8,510 bases of DNA from Candidatus Minthenecus merdequi (GTDB lineage Bacteria > Bacteroidota > Bacteroidia > Bacteroidales > Paludibacteraceae), in the NCBI GenBank assembly GCA_018064385.1, contig JAGHVI010000136.1:1-8510 (forward strand). The letters run 5' to 3'. Positions within the stretch are counted from its first letter, which is position 1; every line of letters starts with the position of its first letter. Made by a program: the position numbers and the translations under genes. Shown in pieces: positions 1 to 7,998 of the stretch. The notes under the pieces are model-generated. The model did not search any database. It was given only the letters and a program-made list of their open reading frames with translations, and was not told the origin of the DNA.

Positions 1-2
1 AT

Positions 3-101
3 GTCTTTGACCGCCGTGACTCTATCAAACGTGGTCTTGAGATTACTTGGGAAGCACCGCTTATGCGTCACTTTACTTGCCAGTTCAAGAGATTGAAATA
101 A
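3..101 (+). CDS. 3' end of an unidentified plus-strand gene
   Basis: The frame is open from the left edge and stops with TAA at 99-101, leaving 32 codons. The peptide ends in a basic stretch (…FTCQFKRLK) and contains alternating polar and hydrophobic residues (GLEITW, MRHFTCQF) that could be beta strands of an envelope protein, but I do not recognise the family. A second frame starting at position 1 is also open, to a TGA at 94-96. I prefer the frame given here because its composition is more protein-like and it ends just before a strong hairpin terminator. The start and most of the gene lie outside the window. Confidence 0.45.
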   Translation, partial: VFDRRDSIKRGLEITWEAPLMRHFTCQFKRLK

Positions 102-118
102 ATATATAGGGGTTATAA

Positions 119-156
119 AAAAGAACGCCATTGCAGAAATGCAGTGGCGTTCTTTT
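119..156. terminator. Bidirectional intrinsic terminator between convergent genes
   Basis: Arms 121-135 and 140-154 form a 15-bp stem closed by a GAAA tetraloop (136-139). The only non-Watson-Crick pair is T131/G144, which is a G-U wobble in the plus-strand RNA. Two further A-T pairs extend the stem at its base (119-120 with 155-156). The plus strand continues TTGTTT and the minus strand runs into six T residues (complement of 117-122), so it can end transcripts from both sides. It lies between the plus-strand stop at 101 and the minus-strand stop at 162. GAAA is a stable GNRA loop, which together with the wobble suggests that the plus-strand RNA is the better folder. Confidence 0.85.
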
Positions 157-161
157 GTTTA

Positions 162-3017
162 TTACCAGCGGGCGGGCATCAAAACCGCCTCGATGCAGTT
201 GCGTTGTTCGTAAATGGTTTTGAGCATCTGGCGTATGTCTTCGCCCGTTATCGAGTTGAGAACGTTGACATAATCTCTTATGAGATTCATGTCGTTATTG
301 TAATAATCATTCAGGAAACTCTCCCATGAACTGTTGTCGAGAAGGTCCTCTTCGTACTCGTTGAGTAAAATCTCCTTCTCCTTGTTAAGGTCGCTTTCGA
401 GAGGCCCCTCAGCGATTATCTTCTCAATCTCGTCGTAGATTATATTGAGAAGGCGGTTCTGTTTGTCAGGGTCGGTGTCAAACGATATGTTCAACTCGAC
501 ATGCGGAACGTTGTGCTTGTTGAGATTGCTCCAAACGCTGACGCCGTATGTGCCACCCTCTTTCTCACGGATTGACTCAAGATACCGTGTGCTGAGGATG
601 TTGCCAAGAAGTTTCGCCTTCAGCACATTGGCGATTGTCATGTCAAAGCCGTAACCCGTGAGCATCAGAGAGTTCTTAGCCGTCTCTGTCATCATGGAAT
701 TTTTCCTGTAATAGTAGTGCGTCCCGTCAATAATGTCAACACCCTTGGCGAAATCATCGTACTTTTTTGAGGTTTTCATGCCGCCAATCCACTTTTCGAT
801 GTAGCCTATAGTGGCAGGATCGTCGATGTCGATATCCCCTATTATGAAGAACGTGAAGTCGGCAGGGTTGGCGAAACGCTCCTTGAAAATCTTGATAGCC
901 CTCTTCTGGTCAACCAGTTTGATAGTGTTTGTGTCAATCTGGAAATACTTGTCAGAATGTCCGTACACCAATTCATCGAGACCTTCGTAGAAACCATATT
1001 TAGGGTCACTCATCGAAGAGGCAAGATGAGATTTCTCCTGCTCAATGTATTCATTGAAAATCTTGTCATCTATGCGTGGTGCGGTGAAATGCAGATAAAA
1101 CAGCTGCAACAACGTCTCGAAATCGGTTGAGTTTGAATAGCCTTCAATAGACTCATAGTGTTCAGAGATAAAAGCCCCTGATATGCCGGCACTGTTGCCT
1201 GCCAGCAATTTGTCCTGTTCTAATGGAGACATATTGCCTACTCCGTTTTTTCTCACTATTGAGCCTGCGAATCTTGCATTGAGAATATCCTTTTTTGAGG
1301 TATATAGTGAATATCCGCCTTTTGAACCAGCATCAACTACGATTTCGTTAGCATCGAAATCCGTTTTCTTGACCATCACCTTCACATTGTTCGACAGGAC
1401 TATCTCCGTCACGTCAAGTTCGTCGTTATGCTTTCTTGAGATTATCTTGCCAGGCTTCGGCTCTTTCTCCACCAACTTCTTGTCGTTCTTTCTGAAAACT
1501 GGTGGCTCGATGGCTGAATCCTTCACCGCAAGATAGGTGGCAAGCAACTCCTCCTCCGTAGGCATATCACACTCGGCACATCCTTTCCCATTGCCGTCAG
1601 GTTTTGCCCTGCCCGTCGCCACTATGTACATATTTTTGTCTCCTTCATTGAAGAACCCCTTAATCATTTCGTTCAACTCCTTCAGAGTCACCTTGCTTGT
1701 GAAATTCTTGTAGAAGTCCATCTCGAAATCCGCATTGGTGATACTGACATTATTCATGAAGTGGTTCTTGCAATCGTACACGAAAGATGTGTTCTCAGTG
1801 TTCTTATATGTGGTAACCCAACGTTCGAAACCAGCCAACTTTGTTTTTTTGGCAAGTTCCAGTTCTTCTTCGAGGATTCCGTACCTTCTGATTCGCTCCA
1901 GCTCCTTGCACATATCGAGGTACGAGCTCCTCTCCTTGCCATTGTCCGGCCTCATTGTAATGGAGAAGACATCAGTCTCGCCATTCAGATTCGTGTAAGC
2001 GCACGACATTAGCGGGAAGATATTAAACATCATATCCATACCATAGCTTTCTTTCATACGGTTTGAAAGACAATCCATTATCAAAGACCGCTTTGCCCTC
2101 TCCAAATGAGCCTCGTACGATGAGTTCGTCTCCTTTTGGCGACGAGGGTGCTTGAAGCCTATGCTTATGTTCTGGAAATGGGCCTCAGGGTCAAGATAGA
2201 CTCCCGTTATAGGCTTTTCGTTGTCCAAGGCGCCGTAACGTGTACGTGGCGTGAGTCCCTCACGGGGCTTGACAGCCGAGAACAGTCTGATGACCTTCTG
2301 CTCCATCTTGTCAACATCCACGTCTCCCACCACGATTATAGCCTGCAGATCCGGGCCATACCATTTGCGGTAGAAATCACGCAGCGTCTGTGGCTTGAAA
2401 TTATTGATTACGGCTGTATCGCCAATCACATCGCGCTTGGCGTACTGCGAACCGGGCATTTTCATCTGCACACGCTTGACCGACATTCTCTCAGCAGCTG
2501 TATTGCCCGTTCGCCACTCCTCCCGGATTACCCCACGCTCCTTCTCAATCTCCTCATCATGCAGCAGCACCCCGCACGACCAGTCATAAAGTACCAAGAG
2601 GGCGGTATCGAGAATGCCCTCGCGTGTCGTAGGGACATCCGAAAGGCGATAGACTGTCTCGTCAACATCAGTATATGCGTTTATACCATTACCGAAACTG
2701 ACACCAATACTCTCGAAGTAGTTAATTATGCCTTTATCAGGGAAATGCTCTGTGCCGTTGAAACACATGTGCTCCAGGAAATGCGCCAGGCCATTCTGGT
2801 CATCCTCCTCCAGTATCGCACCCACATCCTGGGCGATACGGAACTCACAACGGTTCTTGGGTTTCTCGTTATGCCTGATATAGTAGGTCAGGCCGTTAGG
2901 CAGTTTGCCATAGCGCACATTTGTGTCCATAGGCACAGGGGTGTTCATGTCGAACTCTCCCCAAGCGGCAAATGACAACGTCATTGCCACGAAAAGCATT
3001 GCAAGTTTTTTCATCAT
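162..3017 (-). CDS. Secreted M16 family zinc metallopeptidase (PqqL-like), paralogue A
   Basis: A 951-residue protein, the length expected for a full two-halved M16 (insulinase/pitrilysin) peptidase of the PqqL-like type. Residues 1-20 are a signal peptide (MMKKLAMLFVAM…AAWG), so it acts in the periplasm or outside. The inverted zinc motif HxxEH is HFLEH at 79-83 (His79 and His83 ligands, Glu82 catalytic). The distal zinc ligand is best placed at Glu167 in EKERGVIREEW, with the usual partner Glu160 seven residues earlier. The C-terminal half carries the substrate-binding Arg817/Tyr824 pair in REKEGGTYGV, with the seven-residue spacing seen in insulin-degrading enzyme. Both halves therefore look active. 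A CxxC (Cys480/Cys483) lies near the link between the halves. Two adjacent ATGs (3017 and 3014) could start it. The 118 bp upstream contain no strong promoter, only weak candidates such as TAAATTTA and TGCGTTTG, so it may be co-transcribed with the genes upstream. The family assignment is firm; the substrate is unknown. Confidence 0.95.
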   Translation of the reverse strand: MMKKLAMLFVAMTLSFAAWGEFDMNTPVPMDTNVRYGKLPNGLTYYIRHNEKPKNRCEFRIAQDVGAILEEDDQNGLAHFLEHMCFNGTEHFPDKGIINYFESIGVSFGNGINAYTDVDETVYRLSDVPTTREGILDTALLVLYDWSCGVLLHDEEIEKERGVIREEWRTGNTAAERMSVKRVQMKMPGSQYAKRDVIGDTAVINNFKPQTLRDFYRKWYGPDLQAIIVVGDVDVDKMEQKVIRLFSAVKPREGLTPRTRYGALDNEKPITGVYLDPEAHFQNISIGFKHPRRQKETNSSYEAHLERAKRSLIMDCLSNRMKESYGMDMMFNIFPLMSCAYTNLNGETDVFSITMRPDNGKERSSYLDMCKELERIRRYGILEEELELAKKTKLAGFERWVTTYKNTENTSFVYDCKNHFMNNVSITNADFEMDFYKNFTSKVTLKELNEMIKGFFNEGDKNMYIVATGRAKPDGNGKGCAECDMPTEEELLATYLAVKDSAIEPPVFRKNDKKLVEKEPKPGKIISRKHNDELDVTEIVLSNNVKVMVKKTDFDANEIVVDAGSKGGYSLYTSKKDILNARFAGSIVRKNGVGNMSPLEQDKLLAGNSAGISGAFISEHYESIEGYSNSTDFETLLQLFYLHFTAPRIDDKIFNEYIEQEKSHLASSMSDPKYGFYEGLDELVYGHSDKYFQIDTNTIKLVDQKRAIKIFKERFANPADFTFFIIGDIDIDDPATIGYIEKWIGGMKTSKKYDDFAKGVDIIDGTHYYYRKNSMMTETAKNSLMLTGYGFDMTIANVLKAKLLGNILSTRYLESIREKEGGTYGVSVWSNLNKHNVPHVELNISFDTDPDKQNRLLNIIYDEIEKIIAEGPLESDLNKEKEILLNEYEEDLLDNSSWESFLNDYYNNDMNLIRDYVNVLNSITGEDIRQMLKTIYEQRNCIEAVLMPARW

Positions 3018-3135
3018 ATAAATAAAAATAGTCTTATATCCTACTATTCAAACGCAGAAAAAGTTAAATTTATTGTGTCGTTTATGAGCGATTCTCAATT
3101 TTTGTCATTTTACCATTTACGTCGCATCAACGCAT

Positions 3136-3867
3136 TTAGAAAGTGAATATTAAAGAGGCATCGACATCACAATTGTGAATGCCATGATCATCTGTCAGTG
3201 AACCGTTGAACCCGACATGGAGAATCACTTTTTTAATAACAAACCCCAAACCAGCACCCATTGTGAAATCGCATTTGGATTCCACAGATTTTGTTTCTTT
3301 CTTATTTCCTGTCCCTATTTCTTGTTTTCCTCCAGCCAGAATATTCAAACCTGGCCCTCCATGCAAAAAAATCCCGAAATTATTAGAACTCCCGAAATTT
3401 AATGAAGCATGCAACAAAATAGGTACTCTATGAACTGTCGTTTTAACATATTTCTCATTATGTATATTGCACTCATATCCAGCAAGTCCGTAAATTCCCA
3501 CATGAGTTTTCTTGAATACATAGTTAAAATAGATGGGAATCCTGAAACCATGCATTCCTTTGCCAGGGTCTGCTTCGACTAATCCATCGTCTGATTTGCC
3601 TGATCCAAATTCATAAACATATCCAGCACCTATTCCAAAAAATGATAAGTCATTGATGTTGTTGTTCTGATTTGTCTTGGTCTCTTGTACGACATATTTG
3701 TTAGGGTTTATTTGGTCTTGGTTGTTTGTTTGCTGTTCATCTTTTTCTTTTTTCGGTATATTTGGGTTGTTGCCATTATCTAAGGAACGGACAACTGTCT
3801 GACAATTTACCGAAACAGTCAGTAGTACAAATGTACAAACGACGAGAAGTTTTTTTGTTGTTTTCAT
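3136..3867 (-). CDS. Small outer-membrane beta-barrel protein with low-complexity N-terminal linker
   Basis: A 243-residue secreted protein. Residues 1-22 form a signal peptide; the Cys at 22 (SVNCQ) does not make a good lipobox, so ordinary cleavage near Cys22/Gln23 is more likely than lipidation. Residues about 30-72 are a polar, Asn/Gln/Lys-rich linker without aromatic residues. From residue 75 to the end there are repeated amphipathic segments rich in Gly and aromatics (FFGIGAGYVYEF, VGIYGLAGYE, FGIFLHGGPGLNILAG, FTMGAGLGFV, VILHVGFNGS), ending in SLIFTF. The C-terminal Phe and strand pattern are typical of small (about eight-stranded) outer-membrane barrels of the porin/OmpW-like type in Bacteroidetes. 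It starts 18 bp after the stop of the upstream gene and is almost certainly co-transcribed with it. The DNA looks more AT-rich than the flanking peptidase genes. The barrel call is inferred from pattern; the function is unknown. Confidence 0.75.
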   Translation of the reverse strand: MKTTKKLLVVCTFVLLTVSVNCQTVVRSLDNGNNPNIPKKEKDEQQTNNQDQINPNKYVVQETKTNQNNNINDLSFFGIGAGYVYEFGSGKSDDGLVEADPGKGMHGFRIPIYFNYVFKKTHVGIYGLAGYECNIHNEKYVKTTVHRVPILLHASLNFGSSNNFGIFLHGGPGLNILAGGKQEIGTGNKKETKSVESKCDFTMGAGLGFVIKKVILHVGFNGSLTDDHGIHNCDVDASLIFTF

Positions 3868-3885
3868 ATCGCTGATTTTATTTGA

Positions 3886-4719
3886 TTACATTCCTTCAAG
3901 TTCACACAATTCAACATAAACAGGCACAAGTGGTAGCTTTTGTTTTTTACATGGAAATTTGTCCAATAGCGCTGTAGTCAACATACCAACAGGATACATA
4001 AAAATTGCATCACTCTCTGGACTAATAGAATAAACTTTATAGCATACAACTCCAATACCGGGTGCCACCCACATAGTTACTGACTGGTTTATATTGTACG
4101 GAAAAGATTGAATGAAATTTGAGAGAATTATAGAACCAGAGATATTATACGTAATTACATAACAATGGAATATGCCTGCCAGTGTTTCATAATCCTCTTC
4201 CCTATCCACTTTGACATTGTAGTACGCAAGATTTGTCTTTATTTCTGCCTTGGCACCACCTTGATATGATACATATTTTTGATTTACAGTACCGCTTTCC
4301 AAAGTCTGACCTACAGTCAATTTGTTGGGGATCTTGAACATAAAGCCACTGCGTGCCATTTCTTCTCCATATCCGAAGTCCATATCCTGATCCATAGCAT
4401 AACTGCCATCCGCAGCAAGCATAATCTGATTGAAGAATCCGCCCTTGGAACCACCATAACGCTTATGAAGTATACTCTTCTGTTTCTCTTCATACAAGAA
4501 GTCAGTCCTATACACAACCATTTTCGTCCCATCGTCCCCCTTCGTAACCGAATTGACTGCAATATTGTAATAACTAAGCACCTTATTCGATCCTTTTTTT
4601 TCATAGACTACTCTATACGTGGCACGAGCATTCTGTTTTGTCAGGGCAAATGGCACAACCTCCTGTGCATAACCCGAAATGCATACCGCAAACAATAGTA
4701 TAGCAAAAATTTTCCTCAT
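3886..4719 (-). CDS. TapB/DUF3108-like secreted protein
   Basis: 277 residues from the ATG at 4719. A start ten codons further upstream is possible, but the chosen one begins the signal peptide directly (MRKIFAILLFAVCISGYAQ, cleavage near residue 18-19). The mature part reads like the beta-rich TapB/DUF3108-type proteins common in Bacteroidetes. It has an early 'ATYRVVYEKKGSNKVLSYYN' segment, a Tyr/Gly-rich middle, the 'ETLAGIFHCYVITY' segment (179-191) that matches the family's T-x-AG-x-F-x-C-Y pattern, and 'MWVAPGIGVVCYKVYS' (217-231), the usual W-x-APG-x-G-x-V ending. Such proteins are periplasmic or surface-associated with no known enzymatic activity. It follows the upstream peptidase after 81 bp and precedes the barrel gene by 18 bp, suggesting that the two small proteins work together. 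The family call rests on remembered motif patterns, not on a search. Confidence 0.65.
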   Translation of the reverse strand: MRKIFAILLFAVCISGYAQEVVPFALTKQNARATYRVVYEKKGSNKVLSYYNIAVNSVTKGDDGTKMVVYRTDFLYEEKQKSILHKRYGGSKGGFFNQIMLAADGSYAMDQDMDFGYGEEMARSGFMFKIPNKLTVGQTLESGTVNQKYVSYQGGAKAEIKTNLAYYNVKVDREEDYETLAGIFHCYVITYNISGSIILSNFIQSFPYNINQSVTMWVAPGIGVVCYKVYSISPESDAIFMYPVGMLTTALLDKFPCKKQKLPLVPVYVELCELEGM

Positions 4720-4800
4720 AATATAATACCCTGAATTCGTGTCGGGCACAACTTTTAATAATTTGACATTATTTCTACGACTTGATTAAGAAGCAAGACA

Positions 4801-7647
4801 TTATCTGGTTGGCATCATAACCACTTCGGTATAGTTACGCTGTTCATAGAGTTTTTTGAGCATTTGGCGGATTTCCTCGCCTGTTATCGAATTTACCAAA
4901 CCATCAAATTCATCAAAATAGTTGATGCCGTATTTGTAGTACATCTTCAACTTGTCAATCCATGCTTTGTCGTTAATGAGCGACTTTTCGTTGTTCTTGA
5001 TGAGAATCTCCTTCTCCTTGTTCAAGTCGCTTTCGAGCGGACCTTCAGCGATAATCTTTTCTATCTCGTCATAAACGATGTCAAGAAGGTGGTTCTGCTT
5101 GTCGGGATCAGTATCGAAATTCACATATAGTCCGAGCATGTATATAGGTTCTGTGCTGAATGAGCAACTGGTGCTGACACCGTATGAGCCGCCTTCTTTT
5201 TCACGGATTGATTCGAGATAGCGTGTGTAGAGAATATTGCCTATCAACCTTGCTGTCAGGATATTCTTCAAATTATATTCAAATCCGCAACCTGTTATGT
5301 AAAGAGAGTTTGTTGCTGTTTTTGTAGTCATAGGCTCCTTGAAGTAATCATAATTCACTCCCTTGACAACATAATAATGGTCATCTGTAAATTTTTCATA
5401 TTTTTTGTTTGTCTTCATTCCTCCGAGCCATTTCTCAATGGCTGCCACAATTGCAGAATCTCCAAGGTCAATGTCTCCGACAAAGTAAAAGGTGAAATCA
5501 GCAGGATCGGCAAACCGCTCCTTGTAAATACGCAAAGCCCCCTTCTGGTCTATTTGTTTGATGTTGTTTGTATCGAGGTTGATATAACGGTCACAATCTT
5601 GGTACATGAAATTGCGCATACGCTTGTAATATCTGTTCTTGGGGTCAGACATCTCTGCTTCGAGGTCGCTTCTTTTGTCTTTCAACCAAGACTCGAATCT
5701 TTTGTCATCCTTGCGAGGAGCCGTGAAATAAAGCCAGTTCAACTGTAGCATAGTCTCGAAATCCCTGATACTCGAACTTCCCCCAGCACCTTCGCTGTAT
5801 GCGCCAATGTAAGTGTACAATGAAGCAACTTTTCCAGTAAGTTGTTTGCTGAGTTGAATAGGGGTGAAATCACCTACACCAGTTTCACCAACTATAGAAC
5901 AAGAATAATGCGCATTAAAGTAATCTGCTTTTTGATAACCAGACCGTCCTCCTTCTGATTCCGCACTCATTCTGATGTTATCCTTCTGGTTATCTGTCTT
6001 CTTGACTATGACTTTAATATTATTTGAAAGCATCAATTCCGTTGTGCCTATTGCATCGTTCTCGTGACGGCTGACAATTCTTCCTGGTTTTGGCTCTTTT
6101 TTAACCAATGGACGCTCTGTGATATTATAGTCAGAAGCCGAGATTTCACCCTTGCGCGAATTCATGAAAATCGAAAGCAACTCTTCCTCTGAAGGCATGT
6201 CGCATTTGTCGCAACCAATACCGTTTTCGTCTTTCTTGTCCATACCATTGGCAATAATAAAGGTATTTCTCTCACCTTCAGGAATGAGATCTGCCAAGAT
6301 GGCATTCAATTCTTCAACCGTTATCTTGTCGAAACATTCATCATAGTACGCTTTGTCCAGATCGTACGAAGAGAGATAAGACGCATCATTGTCAAGGAAA
6401 TGGCGCACACACGAACTAGACTTAGAATCATTCTTGCGATTGAGTCTGTCCTGATATGAGTGTTCGAAATACTCTTTATCCTCTTTTTTGGCTGTCTCTA
6501 ATTCGTTCTTTGTTATGCCGTAGCGACGCAATCTCTCTATCTCAGCACAGAGGATACGGTATGATTCTTTTTCCTTGCCTTCTTTTGGAAAGACGCCAAA
6601 CATAAAAGCGTCTTTTTCGCCTCCAAAACCGCCAAGCCCACAACCGATATAATAAAATGGACACTCTGGGTCGTCAATGAGTTCTGCCATACGGAGTGAA
6701 AAACAGGAATTGATAAGGCTCACTTTGTAATCATTTTCATAGCTAGCGTACGAAAGAAGATACTCATCCGATGGATGTGGACGTTTGAAACCTATTTCAA
6801 TGACCTGACTTGTCACCTCTTTGTCGAGAACCACACCAACAATGGGCTTCTCGTTGTCGCCTACCTTGAATTTTGTTCGTGGAGTCATTCCTTCGCGGAG
6901 ATCGATTTTCGCGAAGAGTCTTTTGATTTTCTGCTCCATGGTATCTACATCAATATCGCCCACAACTATGATGGCCTGCAAGTCTGGTCCATACCATTTA
7001 TGGTAATAATCGCGGAGAGCTTGATGCGAGAAATTGTTTATCACCGCAGTATCTCCAATCACATCACGCTTTGCATATTGTGTGCCTGGCATCAGAATCT
7101 TCTGGCTCTTGAACCACATTCTTTCACCTGCATCGTTGCCAGTACGCCATTCCTCGCGTATGACACCACGCTCGTTCTCAATCTCTTCGTCCAGTAAAGA
7201 TATAGCGCATGACCAATCGTAGAGCACCAGCAGGGCTGAGTCGATAATACCCTCGCGAATTGTAGGTACGTCTGAAAGTCTATACACAGTCTCCTCAAGC
7301 GATGTGTAAGCATTTATTCCACCACCAAAACTAACTCCTATACTCTCAAAATACTCGATTATGCTCCTACCTGGGAAATGCTCTGTGCCATTAAAGCACA
7401 TGTGCTCAAGAAAGTGCGCCAACCCATTCTGGTGGTCTTCCTCAAGGATAGCGCCAACTTTCTGGGCAATCTTGAAATCGCACCTGTTCTCAGGTTTCTC
7501 ACTATGCCAAACGTAATAAGTCAATCCATTGGGAAGTTTGCCATACCTTACATCTGAATCCATTGGAAGGGGGTTATTCGTTCCGAACTGTCCCCATGCG
7601 GAAATAGTGATAACCATCACCGCAAAAAGCATTACTGAATTTCTCAT
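4801..7647 (-). CDS. Secreted M16 family zinc metallopeptidase (PqqL-like), paralogue B
   Basis: 948 residues from the ATG at 7647. The frame stays open 25 codons further upstream (to 7722), but that extension is polar (QQQPPIP…) and would bury the signal peptide MRNSVMLFAVMVITISAWG, so the downstream ATG, preceded by an A-rich AAAGAAAACAAT, is the start. The zinc motif is HFLEH at 78-82 (Glu81 catalytic), the distal Glu pair is Glu159/Glu166 in ENERGVIREEW, and the Arg815/Tyr822 pair in REKEGGSYGV completes the C-terminal site. A CxxC (Cys479/Cys482) is at the same place as in the paralogue at 162-3017. The two proteins agree closely at residues about 25-275 and in the C-terminal half, but differ strongly at about 280-440. 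The aligned DNA has many third-position differences, so the duplication is not recent. It is the first gene of the minus-strand cluster, with 352 bp between the start and the consensus promoter at 7999-8030. Confidence 0.95.
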   Translation of the reverse strand: MRNSVMLFAVMVITISAWGQFGTNNPLPMDSDVRYGKLPNGLTYYVWHSEKPENRCDFKIAQKVGAILEEDHQNGLAHFLEHMCFNGTEHFPGRSIIEYFESIGVSFGGGINAYTSLEETVYRLSDVPTIREGIIDSALLVLYDWSCAISLLDEEIENERGVIREEWRTGNDAGERMWFKSQKILMPGTQYAKRDVIGDTAVINNFSHQALRDYYHKWYGPDLQAIIVVGDIDVDTMEQKIKRLFAKIDLREGMTPRTKFKVGDNEKPIVGVVLDKEVTSQVIEIGFKRPHPSDEYLLSYASYENDYKVSLINSCFSLRMAELIDDPECPFYYIGCGLGGFGGEKDAFMFGVFPKEGKEKESYRILCAEIERLRRYGITKNELETAKKEDKEYFEHSYQDRLNRKNDSKSSSCVRHFLDNDASYLSSYDLDKAYYDECFDKITVEELNAILADLIPEGERNTFIIANGMDKKDENGIGCDKCDMPSEEELLSIFMNSRKGEISASDYNITERPLVKKEPKPGRIVSRHENDAIGTTELMLSNNIKVIVKKTDNQKDNIRMSAESEGGRSGYQKADYFNAHYSCSIVGETGVGDFTPIQLSKQLTGKVASLYTYIGAYSEGAGGSSSIRDFETMLQLNWLYFTAPRKDDKRFESWLKDKRSDLEAEMSDPKNRYYKRMRNFMYQDCDRYINLDTNNIKQIDQKGALRIYKERFADPADFTFYFVGDIDLGDSAIVAAIEKWLGGMKTNKKYEKFTDDHYYVVKGVNYDYFKEPMTTKTATNSLYITGCGFEYNLKNILTARLIGNILYTRYLESIREKEGGSYGVSTSCSFSTEPIYMLGLYVNFDTDPDKQNHLLDIVYDEIEKIIAEGPLESDLNKEKEILIKNNEKSLINDKAWIDKLKMYYKYGINYFDEFDGLVNSITGEEIRQMLKKLYEQRNYTEVVMMPTR

Positions 7648-7722
7648 ATTGTTTTCTTTGTTTGATTTCACTTTGTCACGCCCGACACAGGGAATAGGGG
7701 GTTGTTGTTGGCGTATGAACAC

Positions 7723-7994
7723 AAAAAAACGCAGACCGCTGTCGTCATTCTTTGCTTAAAGGTTCTGGTAAACCCGTTCCATAAGAATGACAACGTAGCC
7801 TGCGCCGATATGTATAACCACACTTGTGAAAGTGCCCGTAAATACATACGCCACAGGCATCCATTGAACATCTTGTCTCTTATGGAACAAAAATTTACCA
7901 GATTTTTAAGCACGGAAACAAGCGTCAATAAACGCCTAAATAATATGTCTGCTCCCCACCCCCGAATGAGAGACCCCACCGGCGCAGGTTTGCG
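7723..7994 (-). ncRNA. Candidate structured RNA (small RNA or leader of the M16 cluster)
   Basis: Read on the minus strand, this stretch starts about 5 bp after a consensus promoter and ends in seven U (complement of 7723-7729). Positions 7754-7911 fold into one long rod. Perfect helices pair 7754-7760/7905-7911 (7 bp), 7765-7772/7894-7901 (8 bp), 7776-7786/7878-7888 (11 bp), 7789-7793/7873-7877 (5 bp), 7798-7802/7854-7858 (5 bp) and 7809-7815/7842-7848 (7 bp), with an apical hairpin 7821-7825/7830-7834. A closing helix 7947-7952/7731-7736 sits right before the U run. Pair 7803/7853 is a G-U wobble only in the minus-strand RNA, supporting that strand. A 14-nt/4-nt asymmetric bubble (7859-7872 against 7794-7797) interrupts the rod. 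It could be a 6S-like or other Bacteroidales RNA, or an attenuator for the peptidase gene 75 bp downstream. I cannot match it to a named family; it lacks the tmRNA, SRP and RNase P signatures I know. Frames open through it on both strands look non-coding. Confidence 0.65.
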
Positions 7995-7998
7995 GCTG

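Noticed and set aside
2136..2975. 279-codon open frame on the plus strand
   Set aside because: It lies entirely antisense to the zinc-site half of the M16 gene at 162-3017, which has clear catalytic motifs. The frame is a by-product of that gene's codon use and has no recognisable domains.
4720..4749. Upstream start for the TapB-like gene
   Set aside because: The extra ten residues (MPDTNSGYYI) would precede a complete signal peptide; the internal ATG at 4719 is the better start.
4738..7692. Shared 9-mer GTGTCGGGC at about 4738 (plus) and about 7690 (minus) upstream of two signal-peptide genes
   Set aside because: It is short, in opposite orientation relative to the genes it precedes, and not part of a larger repeat; it is likely coincidence.
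7648..7722. Upstream start for the M16 gene at 4801-7647
   Set aside because: It would put 25 polar residues in front of an otherwise well-formed signal peptide.
7668..7979. 103-codon minus-strand frame over the structured RNA
   Set aside because: Its composition (many Trp, Cys, Leu and Arg, no domain) is atypical, and it coincides with the nested helices and runs past the U7 run. RNA structure explains the region better.
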